Source: Deltaproteobacteria bacterium (GTDB lineage: Bacteria; Desulfobacterota; Desulfobacteria; Desulfobacterales; JAHEIW01). From it: DNA of 32,100 nt. Under the pieces are notes generated by a model, which saw only the letters and a list, made by a program, of their open reading frames with translations, was not told the origin of the DNA and ran no database searches. This document shows positions 26,101 through 32,002 of the stretch, one piece after another (position 1 is the stretch's first letter; each line of letters starts with the position of its first letter). Where the stretch lies: contig JAHEIW010000042.1 of NCBI GenBank assembly GCA_024639185.1, positions 1-32,100 of the forward strand, in the 5' to 3' direction. The translations under genes were made by a program, and so were the position numbers.

Positions 26101-27467
26101 ATGGTTTGGTTCAAAAGATCTTGTATTTTGCCTTCGATATATTTTTCACTTTTGTATGTGGAGATGATTGCAGAGACGGCATAACTTTTAAATTCATCAC
26201 CATTTTTTGGGGGAGTGGCGGAAACTTCTGTTGTGGACAGAGGTATCTGCCGATAAGATTTATTGGCTTCGAGGGGGCAAAAAAATAAAGGCCGCAAGTC
26301 TCCTTCGCTGTGACCCAGGAACTTATATTTCAATTTGAAACAATCAAAGAGCCAGTCGTAATATTCAATGCAGTCGATTTTTGAGTGTGCATGACCTTCA
26401 AAAAATAGGCCTTTAATTGTTTTATCGATGATGTATTGAAAAAGCATTTCGCGCTGCGTCAGCTCTTTGGTGCGATATACTGACAGAAAGAACGAATAAT
26501 CTACTTTCGATGGATAGTGCGCATCAATATGCTCATTGAAGTGCACATCGTTAAAGTCAATGTTCAAATAGTGCAGATTTGAAAATCCGGTTAACTGCAT
26601 GATATCACAAGCCACCCCATAGGTATCCTGCATACCTTCGATGCCAATCACTTCACGGGCACCGGCCTGGACCGCTTGAATACAGCTTTGCCCAAGATTA
26701 GAGCCAAAATCCATTACGGTTTGGTCCTGCAATACGCTCATGTCCATTAACTCAAAACGCCTGAGACTCCTCTGTCCTTGCAGACCGACCAGCGGTATGG
26801 TCTGATAACTGTCAAACCACTGGATTTGTCGGATCCGATTCGCCAAGCTGCTGAGATGGGATTTTTTGATCAGCTCAGCGCATTGACTTTCACGCAGTAA
26901 AAGATAAATCGTCAATGTGGGTCGATGGGCAAGCGCGGCGGCCGTGATCCTCCTGGCGCCATCCATCATAAAAATCATTTTTTGATTGAGGTTGGCACCT
27001 ACTTCGTTCAAAACAGCCCCGGATACGCAAAGTGGTGGTTCAACATCATCTCCATTTGAAAACTTTTCTCTATAGGCATGAATATCACTTATTCGAGCAG
27101 GGCCTTCATTGGCAGCAAATTCCTGATGGATCTGCTCAACGGATGCCGGCTTCAGTTCGGCAAAAGATTGGCCACTATGCGCCGATAAAATCTCACACTC
27201 CAGCTTAATCGCAACGGTTTGTTGCCAGATATTTTTATTCTTTTGAAACGGTCGATTCAACTTATTGGTTACAATATGCCTCAATATAGATTCAGCCGCA
27301 CTCAATCCCTTTCCAAATTCATAAATTTCATAATCCTTCAGACATCTGTAGGAGGACCAAAGCCCCTCTAAAATCTTCACGGGTTTGAGAAGAATATGTT
27401 TTTCAGTATTTCCGGCAGGCGGCTGATAATATTGCTCAACCAGAGAATGGTCATGATATTTTGTCAT
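17133..27467 (-). CDS. Giant multi-domain glycosyltransferase/methyltransferase (3444 aa)
   Basis: One unbroken frame of 3444 codons. Modules in order: ParB-like fold (MDGARRITAAALAH, about 168-181); class I SAM methyltransferase (motif I VMDFGSNLGQS, about 249; domain to about 395); GT2 no. 1 (424-670, NTDD at 518-521); GT2 no. 2 (683-935, DND at 772-774); GT2 no. 3 (1058-1320, NNDT at 1145-1148, then VEDIDL); GT4 no. 1 (1332-1710, GEGWGRTQMEAMACG from about 1593); GT4 no. 2 (1728-2105, GEGFGLPVVEAMACG from about 1978); two TPR modules (2116-2417); GT2 no. 4 (2495-2740, HND at 2583-2585); TPRs (2745-3000); GT2 no. 5 (3013-3230, DGDE at 3094-3097); TPRs to about 3400. No signal peptide or membrane helix. 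Likely a cytosolic assembly line that builds and methylates a glycan. The sugar order and acceptor cannot be read from sequence. Confidence 0.88.
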   Translation of the reverse strand: MTKYHDHSLVEQYYQPPAGNTEKHILLKPVKILEGLWSSYRCLKDYEIYEFGKGLSAAESILRHIVTNKLNRPFQKNKNIWQQTVAIKLECEILSAHSGQSFAELKPASVEQIHQEFAANEGPARISDIHAYREKFSNGDDVEPPLCVSGAVLNEVGANLNQKMIFMMDGARRITAAALAHRPTLTIYLLLRESQCAELIKKSHLSSLANRIRQIQWFDSYQTIPLVGLQGQRSLRRFELMDMSVLQDQTVMDFGSNLGQSCIQAVQAGAREVIGIEGMQDTYGVACDIMQLTGFSNLHYLNIDFNDVHFNEHIDAHYPSKVDYSFFLSVYRTKELTQREMLFQYIIDKTIKGLFFEGHAHSKIDCIEYYDWLFDCFKLKYKFLGHSEGDLRPLFFCPLEANKSYRQIPLSTTEVSATPPKNGDEFKSYAVSAIISTYKSEKYIEGKIQDLLNQTIADQLEIIIIDSHSPENEKAIVKKYAQKHKNIKYIRTETRESLYKAWNRGIKAARGKYITNANTDDRLRPDAFKILKNELDTNLDIALVYGDFFISNCENQDFYNHVRCGYSIKPDYAPNIMLSGCHVGPQPMWRKSVHAEIGYFDENLESAGDYEFWCRLSTRYSMKHINRFLGLYFHNTVGIVNSNQRKSNDETARVKEKYKDKFPPPSGKTTTGYYFKDRVDPGHYVNICMVTYNRIDFTRQAIESILNNTRYPHVITVVDNNSQDGTKEFLSKMKREGIIKNLILLDENFGVAKASNLAWQQEPGAAYYLKYDNDIVIHKPDWLMNMVNVIRSIPKLGAIGYNFEPTSYFAEEVNGHQIRIKRDANIGGACYLIPKRVEEKLGHWCEDYGLYGEEDGDYSLRLRIAGYYNAYMEDEDIGVHLPGGKAALIDKTTKRGICTQELEKEYEYRNWKDSRRQKLQKPGGLLQRNVGAYHGGLRSLYVPHGVFIGKLGADIQVFDQNNFILFLSISMRIDNSGIEKIKQWLHENGLNDSKIEKYTENGHEACRIRKTPSKTGSEKKYNNAPASRAAGASTTEKNITSRIAQVKASTLPLPVTASIIIPVYNQWEFTRNCLKALHEVPDVQGDFEVIVVDNASTDNTQTFLAKAEKKYPSLRYIRNKNNFGFAKACNQGAEHSRGYYVVFLNNDTLPQPGWLDTMIQTAEKDPSVGIVGSRLLYPDGTIQHAGVFFNENGIPYHAFRGVAGDHAAALVTRETPGITGACLLMPNQLFRHIGGFNEDYHMYVEDIDLCLRTWDAGFKVVYCADSVLTHFESASITDVERRDAQVRKAWNHLHESWRNKWPAIVEDLTPEETSPCIDLSANRKQNHNALNKLALLWHAPIYDPSGYAAEARNFILQLQEQNFFPVVREIGRRSETFRDGLDEQTRVHLDAAIAQDTPQDFISIIQFPAYAFERAPQGRYHIGRTTFETDGLPTEWVDKCNLMDEIWVPSDFNMQTFKAAGVKSSLFKVPEGVDSERFRPELDALDIPGARGTVFLSIFEWIYRKGWDVLLTAWAQTFGSQDNVCLILRTYPMNVTDGAEAQNQIEQYINRFLEVEMRKSRDDIAPIIVLADQLQEQDMPRLYVAADAYVLPSRGEGWGRTQMEAMACGLPVLSTRWGGNLEFMNDNNSLLIDIEGLVDIDARVEIPFYQGQKWAEPSAKHLGTLLRRVIENKNQMRTIGRRARLDLERYWGWEKIAQIAANRLQDIESERHQVGAKTGRDDDFHRVRWEGSQFVNHSLALVNRELCIELARRPDIELSLIPYERHEFGVQEDPDRFGLIQERLQRPLSGAADFHVRHQWPPNFTPPSEGHWIMIQPWEFGALPKDWVAPMETLVDELWVPSQHVRDVYANSGISPEKVFVVPNGVNHEQFHPEAVQISLATAKRFKFLFVGGTIMRKGIDVLLSAYTQAFTIHDDVCLVIKDMGGESFYKGQNAAQIIEDIRKNPTAPEILYLTDPMTAAEIAGLYTACDCLVHPYRGEGFGLPVVEAMACGLPVIITRGGACDDFCSNETAYFIDGKKRPVTIDKYVLSAPGWLLEPDKAQLIERLKFVYEHPERAKEKGASAVAQIRKKISWKISTDLVMNRLTALKSQPVRRFAGPIDHPEVKLMKSPQEIYQTIQKSIKRRTHEDVINELEMLVNSYPDFATAHNDLGVLYYHVGDKEKALQFYEKAVHLDKGNTVFQKNLADFYFVEFGRVEDAFQIYHQILKADPKDVETLLISGHICVSQHIFEQARNFYQRVLEIEPSNPDAQTNLAKLNQLGPAQPDEKTAEQMYREIQPRLNNGDPYKAIASLTQLLGRFPEFAVAHNDLGVLYYHTGDKEKAQVHYDRAVHLAPDNINFKKNMADFYCIELGRIEDALQIYVSILKTDPQDVETLMATAQICKALEKYDDARDFFNQVLQIEPSNAEARRLLSELKKPPVQTHPDLPSDDDAYGAIQQKLNAASPHEAINERQSGGRLDPVDDVRHDSALTAKTEAVVADPGAHVKPDDRSNTKVSIVVDLKGIQNRVKECIKSIQLHTDAPFELLLINRGASKGILKWARQLTAEHVGYQILDCQRHARWAKSINNAIQKASGECVVLIHNDVVMPSGWLESFRDCLNRNLHAGVVGPMTNCSALSRQVTQFVESGRADFESQATDFNSNNRHRRVKTQMLSGFCLVFRKVLIKRIGSFDEQFVSETVSIEDFCNRVSAAGYQNFIAADTYVYHYDRHNAQNGSAMKNSAGDEDRRNYSKKWVNSQNPYVDDYKIIQLINRAHQSSQKGQIDAAVETLLAAIGTHPDDQRIYYALAEFLLAAKRFQDAKETLSEMPASDENPEPLFLQLVGYAEEGLANYPAAQTCVEQLLEIDPDDAHALNLKGLLAYHHADRKSAEKYFRQALAVDPGYGEPHTNLGMLQLEASQPEAALKSFEKSFRLCPTDLDIATNYHSLVAEMACYAKAETVAREAACLYPNNQKIAYMLIDFLIQQGKHQAAMPVIEDAITKFYTADGILEAALKIRERLAPMTINTKKTAKNPPVSVCMIIKDEEKYLARCLASVKPLVDEMIVVDTGSTDRSKDIATAFGAQVYDYKWENDFAAARNFSISKAAGEWICILDGDEVISHLDYDDFNKIVKQKPKAPIAYNITTRNYNPLANVTGWVPNDGQYPDEETTIGWLPSEKVRLFYGKDQIWFEGAVHELVDPVLKKNGIEIKNCGILVHHYGRLDQTKLDRKGEIYFEIGHKKLSEMGEDVNALRELAVQATILERNQEALDLWHRLLKVNPFPELAAIAYVNMGTIYSRLEQFEDALDVSKKAKGCDPDLKEAQYNYAVAELHCGNAAAAIDTLEKLLHGFPDYPPAQFILSVAYCCADQKQKGLKSIQNQKNTPVGEYLEIPCLELGNSLVAAKQIEYALTVLGAAIECDIVNKEILDLFTACIKMNDAAQKLPENMPAVPAGPAPINAGNLPQ
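20215..21125 (-). repeat. Tandem pair of about 150-residue TPR modules inside the giant gene
   Basis: Residues about 2116-2265 and 2274-2417 of the giant protein are near copies: AHNDLGVLYYHxGDKEKA, then ADFY-x(3)-GRxEDAxxIY and DPxDVETL. The DNA also aligns (for example TTTCAACATCC at 20819 and TTTCGACATCC at 20343). A third relative is the separate gene at 27609-28103. It is a coding segmental duplication rather than a mobile element. Confidence 0.8.
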
Positions 27468-27608
27468 ATGTGAGTCTTTAATCTGAAGGTTGATGTTTGC
27501 AATGCTGATTTACAGAATGATAAAAATTGTGACAACCGAAGGTGAAAACATAAATAAAAGACATCTTCTATGCTGACTTTCCAGCCAAAAATTGTTTTTA
27601 GCCACACA

Positions 27609-28103
27609 TTAGAATAAATTTTGTTGCTGTTGCGCATTCGATGTGACTTGACTTACCTCCAAATTGCTGCTGTTGAGTCTATTTAGACTTTCCCGGGCAT
27701 GCTTGTTTGAAGTGTCTATTTGAAGCGCTTGCTGATAAAACTCGACCGCTTCTTTGGGGTTTTCCATGGCGGCGCAGACGTGCCCAATAATTAAAAGTGT
27801 TTCAACGTCCTTTGGGTTCGCCTCTAAAATCGCAGTATACATTCTCAGCGCATCTTCAACTCGTCCTAATTCCGAGAAATAAAATTCAGCGCAATTCTTT
27901 TTAAAATCGATGTTGGCAGGATCAAGCTCCGTTGCCCTTAGGCAATGAATTTCTGCCTCTTCCAAATTATTTTGTTTATGATTAACGTCTGCCAGATTGT
28001 TATGGATAATGGAATTTTCCTTATCTGCTACAAGGGCTTTGCTAAATTTCGTTTTGGCTTCATCGAGCATCCCATTGTTAAATACAATCTTCACCCATCT
28101 CAC
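27609..28103 (-). CDS. Stand-alone TPR protein, third copy of the giant-gene TPR module
   Basis: A 164-residue protein of about four TPRs with a Gln/Asn-rich tail. Its block FYFSELGRVEDALRMYTAIL followed by NPKDVETLLIIGHVC is the same module found twice in the giant protein. The start is GTG at 28103, overlapping the preceding sulfotransferase-GT4 gene by 26 bases; the ribosome site is weak (GAAGAA), suggesting coupled translation. With no catalytic domain it may act as an adaptor that bridges operon enzymes or flagellin to them, or be a fragment left by duplication. A 141-base gap without a recognisable promoter separates it from the giant gene. Confidence 0.75.
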   Translation of the reverse strand: MRWVKIVFNNGMLDEAKTKFSKALVADKENSIIHNNLADVNHKQNNLEEAEIHCLRATELDPANIDFKKNCAEFYFSELGRVEDALRMYTAILEANPKDVETLLIIGHVCAAMENPKEAVEFYQQALQIDTSNKHARESLNRLNSSNLEVSQVTSNAQQQQNLF

Positions 28104-30600
28104 TTAATTCTTCAACATAAGGAGTCGCATACAGGAAAGAAGGCCTTATAGCTTCATAAAGTTGCTTGTATGCTTGAGCTTGAATGCTGAGGTCAAATTG
28201 TCTTTCGACTTTTTCACGGCAGCGCTTGGAAAGTTGCGAATGTCGCTCAGGAGAAGAAAGTATCCATTCAATGCCTTCAGCCAGAGATAGCGTATTTTGC
28301 GGTTTTGCCAAATAGCCATTTTTCTTATGTTCGACCATGTCAGGAATTCCGCCCACGTTAAATCCGACGACCGGAACACCGCATGACATCGCCTCTATGA
28401 CCGTATTCGGAAGGTTATCCTCCAATGAAGGGATAACGAAAACGTCTGCCGCACTGTAGGCTAAGGCAAGCTGATATTCACTAGATATCACATTGAGATT
28501 ATAAATTGGAAATTTTGAGGGGTTTTGTAGACTCGCAGGAAATTGCCCAAAGGTAAGCAAAATGATGTCATTATCCTTTTGATGAGAAAAATTATTCAAT
28601 GCCTCTAACAGATATCTAAAGCCTTTTCTTTCATTATTTAAGGAAGCTGCACCAAATAGAATAACTTTGGCGTTATTAGGGATTTTAAGTGATTTGCGAA
28701 TTTCCGTTTTATTGTATTGCTTGAAAATCTCAAGCGGAAATCCGTTGGGAATTACTTGAACTGAACACCTCGACATAAGGCTACTTTTTGAAGCACATTC
28801 AGCCAGCCATTTGCTTGGCGCAACAATTTTTACATCCAAATTTTGAAAAGTATAATTTTTGCGGTTCCAAATTTGTCTAGACAGATCATTATCACTAGTA
28901 GAGCCCAATTGCGGACATGCACCACATCGTTTTTTATATCTTTCACATTTACCCGAATAATGACAACCACCTGTGAAGGGGTTCATGTCATGCAAGGTCC
29001 AGACAAGATGTTTATTTTTTAGTGCCAAAGGAGCGCTGGAGTAGTCCAATATGCCGGCGACCCAATGCAGATTAATAATATAAGCGTCCTTTATTTCTTG
29101 GATCTGGCCCAAATCTATAACTGACGAGGTGTCAGTGAATATTTCAAGTCCACCGGGTCTATCCGGATATTTTTGCAATTCATTTTCCCAACGTAGTCTT
29201 TGTTGTGGCCACATCGGAGATTGGTAGGAAGAGACATTTATGCTCGGTATCATTTTATCGCTGTCTTTCGATGGAATCCCCTTTACAGATGGATCGCCAC
29301 TATTTTTATTCGCTACGAACATTGTTGAAGCAACGCCAATTTGCATTAGTCCTTTATGCAATCTAAAGGCAGCTTTGCCTGCACCTCCAAAATCGTGAGA
29401 GCATAAGTGGACTATTTTCGGGGATTTTACATTTTTCTTTGGATTTAAGGCCCGAGTTTGAGTGTTGACCGCAGAATCCTTTTCGCTAAATAAAAGGCAA
29501 TTCAAATTTTTAGACTTCAAATTCTGCTCGCCATCTCCTATAAAATCTAGTGAGGAAATGGGTGGATCTAATATACTCACATTTGACTCGACACCCGGAT
29601 TGTTACCTATTTTGAGGATAGACCTCTTATCCTCAATTTGACCTGTAATGGATTCATGCTGCCGATGATCAAATAGTGTAGATTTCAATGCGAGGTGATC
29701 TTGGAATTCTGTCCACCAGTGACTTAAATCCTCACCTATCAATTCGCCTGCTTTTTGAACATCTTGGATATATTTTTCTTTTAATCTATTACGAATTGAC
29801 TCTGCCAGTGCATGCGGTTTTTCAGTTCGGGTATTCAGTTGCATTAATTTGGCGATAATCTTATTACGAAGTGGATGTGCATTATTGTATGGAGGTCGGA
29901 GATATTGATATAATTCTTGACGAATAAAAAACTGAAGGGAGCTTGAGTAGGGAGTTTTTCCTGAGTTATATATTTTGAAGTCCGGGACAATTGAATCGTC
30001 GACACATAGAAACGCAAAAATTTTGTTTATTTCTTGTTTAGCCCTGGCTTTAAATTCCTCAAATATGATAAAGCAAAGCTGATCTCTGCTAAAATTATCT
30101 ATATATCTCTTGATTTGCTCACTATAAAGGCCGGAGTGAAAATATAAATAATTATAGTAATACTCTGGATTGGAATTTTTAAAGGATTCATTGCCATATC
30201 GATTTGTTTTCTCGATTTGCAGTGCCATCTCGAAACTTTCTGAAGATTCATAACCATTGGATGCCATCCAATTATAAAGCGAGTAAGCACGGTCTATAGG
30301 GTTTCTCAACATTATGATAATTTTAGCATGAGAAATCAGCTCTTTAATTCGAACGGGACTTTCTGGAGATGTTAAATAGGCGGTAGATGCCTCACCAATC
30401 ATTTTCTCGGTTGTGGCATTTGAAAAAAGTGAGGCATATTCCTTAAGGCTTTTTACTCCCTTAATATCTGAAAAAAATGCGGGCTCTTTGTACATGATAT
30501 CAGATGGCATAAAAATATCAGGATGTTGTAGCAAATAACGCCACAGTGAGGTGGTACCTGCTTTAGCCGCACCAGCAATAAAAAAATTCGGAAGCCGCAT
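28078..30600 (-). CDS. Sulfotransferase-GT4 glycosyltransferase fusion (840 aa)
   Basis: Residues 1-300 form a PAPS-dependent sulfotransferase: the 5'-phosphosulfate loop FIAGAAKAGTTSLWRYL (7-23) and the 3'-phosphate motif IIIMLRNPIDRAYSLYNW (about 94-111), of the heparan/NodH-like class. A low-complexity linker (about 301-390) leads to a GT4 domain (392-840): GGAGKAAFRLHKGL near 402, LHDMNPFTGGCHYSGKC near 532-547, and the donor-site EDNLPNTVIEAMSCGVPVVG near 726. The cysteines CxxxxxC-x(6)-CxxC (about 541-560) could bind metal. One polypeptide thus adds a sugar and probably a sulfate. A good AGGAG site precedes the ATG by eight bases; 18 bases separate it from the upstream gene. Base composition is AT-richer than the flagellar genes. 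Confidence 0.88.
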   Translation of the reverse strand: MRLPNFFIAGAAKAGTTSLWRYLLQHPDIFMPSDIMYKEPAFFSDIKGVKSLKEYASLFSNATTEKMIGEASTAYLTSPESPVRIKELISHAKIIIMLRNPIDRAYSLYNWMASNGYESSESFEMALQIEKTNRYGNESFKNSNPEYYYNYLYFHSGLYSEQIKRYIDNFSRDQLCFIIFEEFKARAKQEINKIFAFLCVDDSIVPDFKIYNSGKTPYSSSLQFFIRQELYQYLRPPYNNAHPLRNKIIAKLMQLNTRTEKPHALAESIRNRLKEKYIQDVQKAGELIGEDLSHWWTEFQDHLALKSTLFDHRQHESITGQIEDKRSILKIGNNPGVESNVSILDPPISSLDFIGDGEQNLKSKNLNCLLFSEKDSAVNTQTRALNPKKNVKSPKIVHLCSHDFGGAGKAAFRLHKGLMQIGVASTMFVANKNSGDPSVKGIPSKDSDKMIPSINVSSYQSPMWPQQRLRWENELQKYPDRPGGLEIFTDTSSVIDLGQIQEIKDAYIINLHWVAGILDYSSAPLALKNKHLVWTLHDMNPFTGGCHYSGKCERYKKRCGACPQLGSTSDNDLSRQIWNRKNYTFQNLDVKIVAPSKWLAECASKSSLMSRCSVQVIPNGFPLEIFKQYNKTEIRKSLKIPNNAKVILFGAASLNNERKGFRYLLEALNNFSHQKDNDIILLTFGQFPASLQNPSKFPIYNLNVISSEYQLALAYSAADVFVIPSLEDNLPNTVIEAMSCGVPVVGFNVGGIPDMVEHKKNGYLAKPQNTLSLAEGIEWILSSPERHSQLSKRCREKVERQFDLSIQAQAYKQLYEAIRPSFLYATPYVEELSEMGEDCI

Positions 30601-30618
30601 AGATTTTACTCCTGAATT

Positions 30619-31674
30619 TTACCATCTACCATTAAATTCATAACCAAGCGTGATCAATGGTTGACCTTCTCGAGATTTAAAAATAGTTTTTTCATTTTTA
30701 CCGAAAAAATTTTTCCAATCCCCAGTTTTTCCTTTACGCATAAAAATTTTAGGTCCATGGTCTTTGTACAATCGACCTTTCTCAAACTCTAAGCGCCGCA
30801 TATTATCGAAACTCGATTTTTTCGTTGCTAACTTGAGTTGTTCTTCGGATTGCTTGAGGCTCAAAAAGTTCGCAATTCGCTTAAGCTGCTTAAGACAATC
30901 GTCAATTAGATCCTCATACCTAACGATCAAAAAGTTAGATGAAGATCGCCTAATAAGCCATGATGATACATGTTCCCCCCAGGCACAGGGATAATGATCC
31001 TGGCTTTTTAAGAATTCTCCAAATGTGCAATCTACGGGTAACTGTTTGAGTCTGTGAAAATAATAGGATACATATACGTCCCTGCCATCACGAATTAAAT
31101 ATATAACTTTGGGATATTCACGGATGTAGAGTGAATGGGATTTGATTATTCGCGGCCTTTCAAGGTTATCGATTATTTCATCTTGCTTACCTACCTCAGG
31201 AACATAATTGTGAACCGTGTGAAAGTTGATTTCCTCTTGTTGCTTTAGAATATTAGCTAATAAAAAGCGAAGCCAAGTATTGCCTGATTTGGGATATGAA
31301 ACTATAAATACATCATCAGGATATATTGTATTAGGCAACCATGGAGATGATTCTTGCCTTTTGATAGAAATCCTTGAATGATATTTATTAAAGGAATCAT
31401 AAGAGGGCAGAGAACGAAGTTCATCAAGCAATTTGTGGGCTTTTGTATGCTCGGGCATTCTACCCAGCAATTCTTGCAACAGATCAATTGCCTCATTCAC
31501 GAGCCCCATTCTTGCAACTGCAATAGCCTTGCCGTAATTTAGTCCTGGAATATCAGAACCGTCAGACACAGCTTTATTCAGAAGGCGCAGAGCTTCCGTG
31601 TTATTTTTTTTATTCAATTGGAAAACCGCTTGTTTAATAATTAGATTGGTATCTGGCTGCATTTTCATTGTCAC
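30619..31674 (-). CDS. TPR-sulfotransferase
   Basis: First gene of the glycan operon. Residues about 10-85 form two TPR-like repeats; residues 115-351 form a Sulfotransfer_1 domain with the PAPS loop YPKSGNTW (127-134), the 3'-phosphate motif IRDGRDVYVSYYFHR (194-208) and the C-terminal RKGKTGDWKNFFG, the usual third PAPS contact in this family. It would move sulfate from PAPS to a hydroxyl of a sugar, lipid or tyrosine. The TPR part hints at a protein-bound acceptor. The start is taken as GTG at 31674; ATG codons at 31668 and 31662 are also possible. A -24/-12 promoter lies about 105 bases upstream. Confidence 0.88.
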   Translation of the reverse strand: MTMKMQPDTNLIIKQAVFQLNKKNNTEALRLLNKAVSDGSDIPGLNYGKAIAVARMGLVNEAIDLLQELLGRMPEHTKAHKLLDELRSLPSYDSFNKYHSRISIKRQESSPWLPNTIYPDDVFIVSYPKSGNTWLRFLLANILKQQEEINFHTVHNYVPEVGKQDEIIDNLERPRIIKSHSLYIREYPKVIYLIRDGRDVYVSYYFHRLKQLPVDCTFGEFLKSQDHYPCAWGEHVSSWLIRRSSSNFLIVRYEDLIDDCLKQLKRIANFLSLKQSEEQLKLATKKSSFDNMRRLEFEKGRLYKDHGPKIFMRKGKTGDWKNFFGKNEKTIFKSREGQPLITLGYEFNGRW

Positions 31675-31777
31675 TATTTATCTAACCTTATTGATAGTTC
31701 ATGATGCAGAGGAAGCTGCAGGCAAATTTCGTTGCCGAGGAAATATTAGATACATGGTTTAGAATCAATAAAGTTGC

Positions 31778-31793
31778 AGCAATATACATGCCA
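31778..31793 (-). promoter_or_regulatory. Sigma-54 (-24/-12) promoter for the glycan/sulfation operon
   Basis: The minus strand reads TGGCATGTATATTGCT: GG and GC ten bases apart, TTGCT at -12. It shares TGGCATG and TTGCT with the kinase promoter and all but two positions with the FleQ-gene promoter. The predicted start near 31767 gives a leader of about 93 bases. This is the clearest sequence link between the glycan operon and flagellar control. Confidence 0.75.
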
Positions 31794-31865
31794 CTCCAAA
31801 AAAGAATAATTTATATATAATTCTAATTAGTTATGACATAAGTTCTGCTTATCATCGGCAAAAAA

Positions 31866-31879
31866 GTCAAAATCATGAC
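31866..31879. promoter_or_regulatory. FleQ-box-like site above the glycan operon promoter
   Basis: GTCAAAATCATGAC is an exact GTCA-N6-TGAC inverted repeat, 72 bases above the -24 end of the promoter at 31793, i.e. around -100 from the predicted start, a classic enhancer position. The inner six bases fit the FleQ consensus less well than the site at 9099. Confidence 0.45.
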
Positions 31880-31975
31880 GACGACCTTGAAAAATTTACC
31901 TATCTGAGCGCTGAAGGCGGATATCCATGGCAGCATTTAAACCTAATCAATTGAAATTGTATTCGCATAAAAGAT

Positions 31976-32002
31976 TTAAGGTTGTCTCCGATTTGCCGAT
32001 AA
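31976..32002 (+). promoter_or_regulatory. Sigma-28-like promoter facing right
   Basis: TTAA (31976-31979), 15 bases, then a perfect GCCGATAA (31995-32002). The -35 half is weaker than in the flagellin promoter. The predicted start near 32009 is about 30 bases before the ATG at 32040, so a late flagellar or motility gene probably starts there. Confidence 0.5.

Noticed and set aside
31721..31737. Second sigma-54-like match (CGGCAACGAAATTTGCC, minus) below the glycan operon promoter
   Set aside because: GG and GC are eleven bases apart; sigma-54 needs ten. The site at 31778 is far better.
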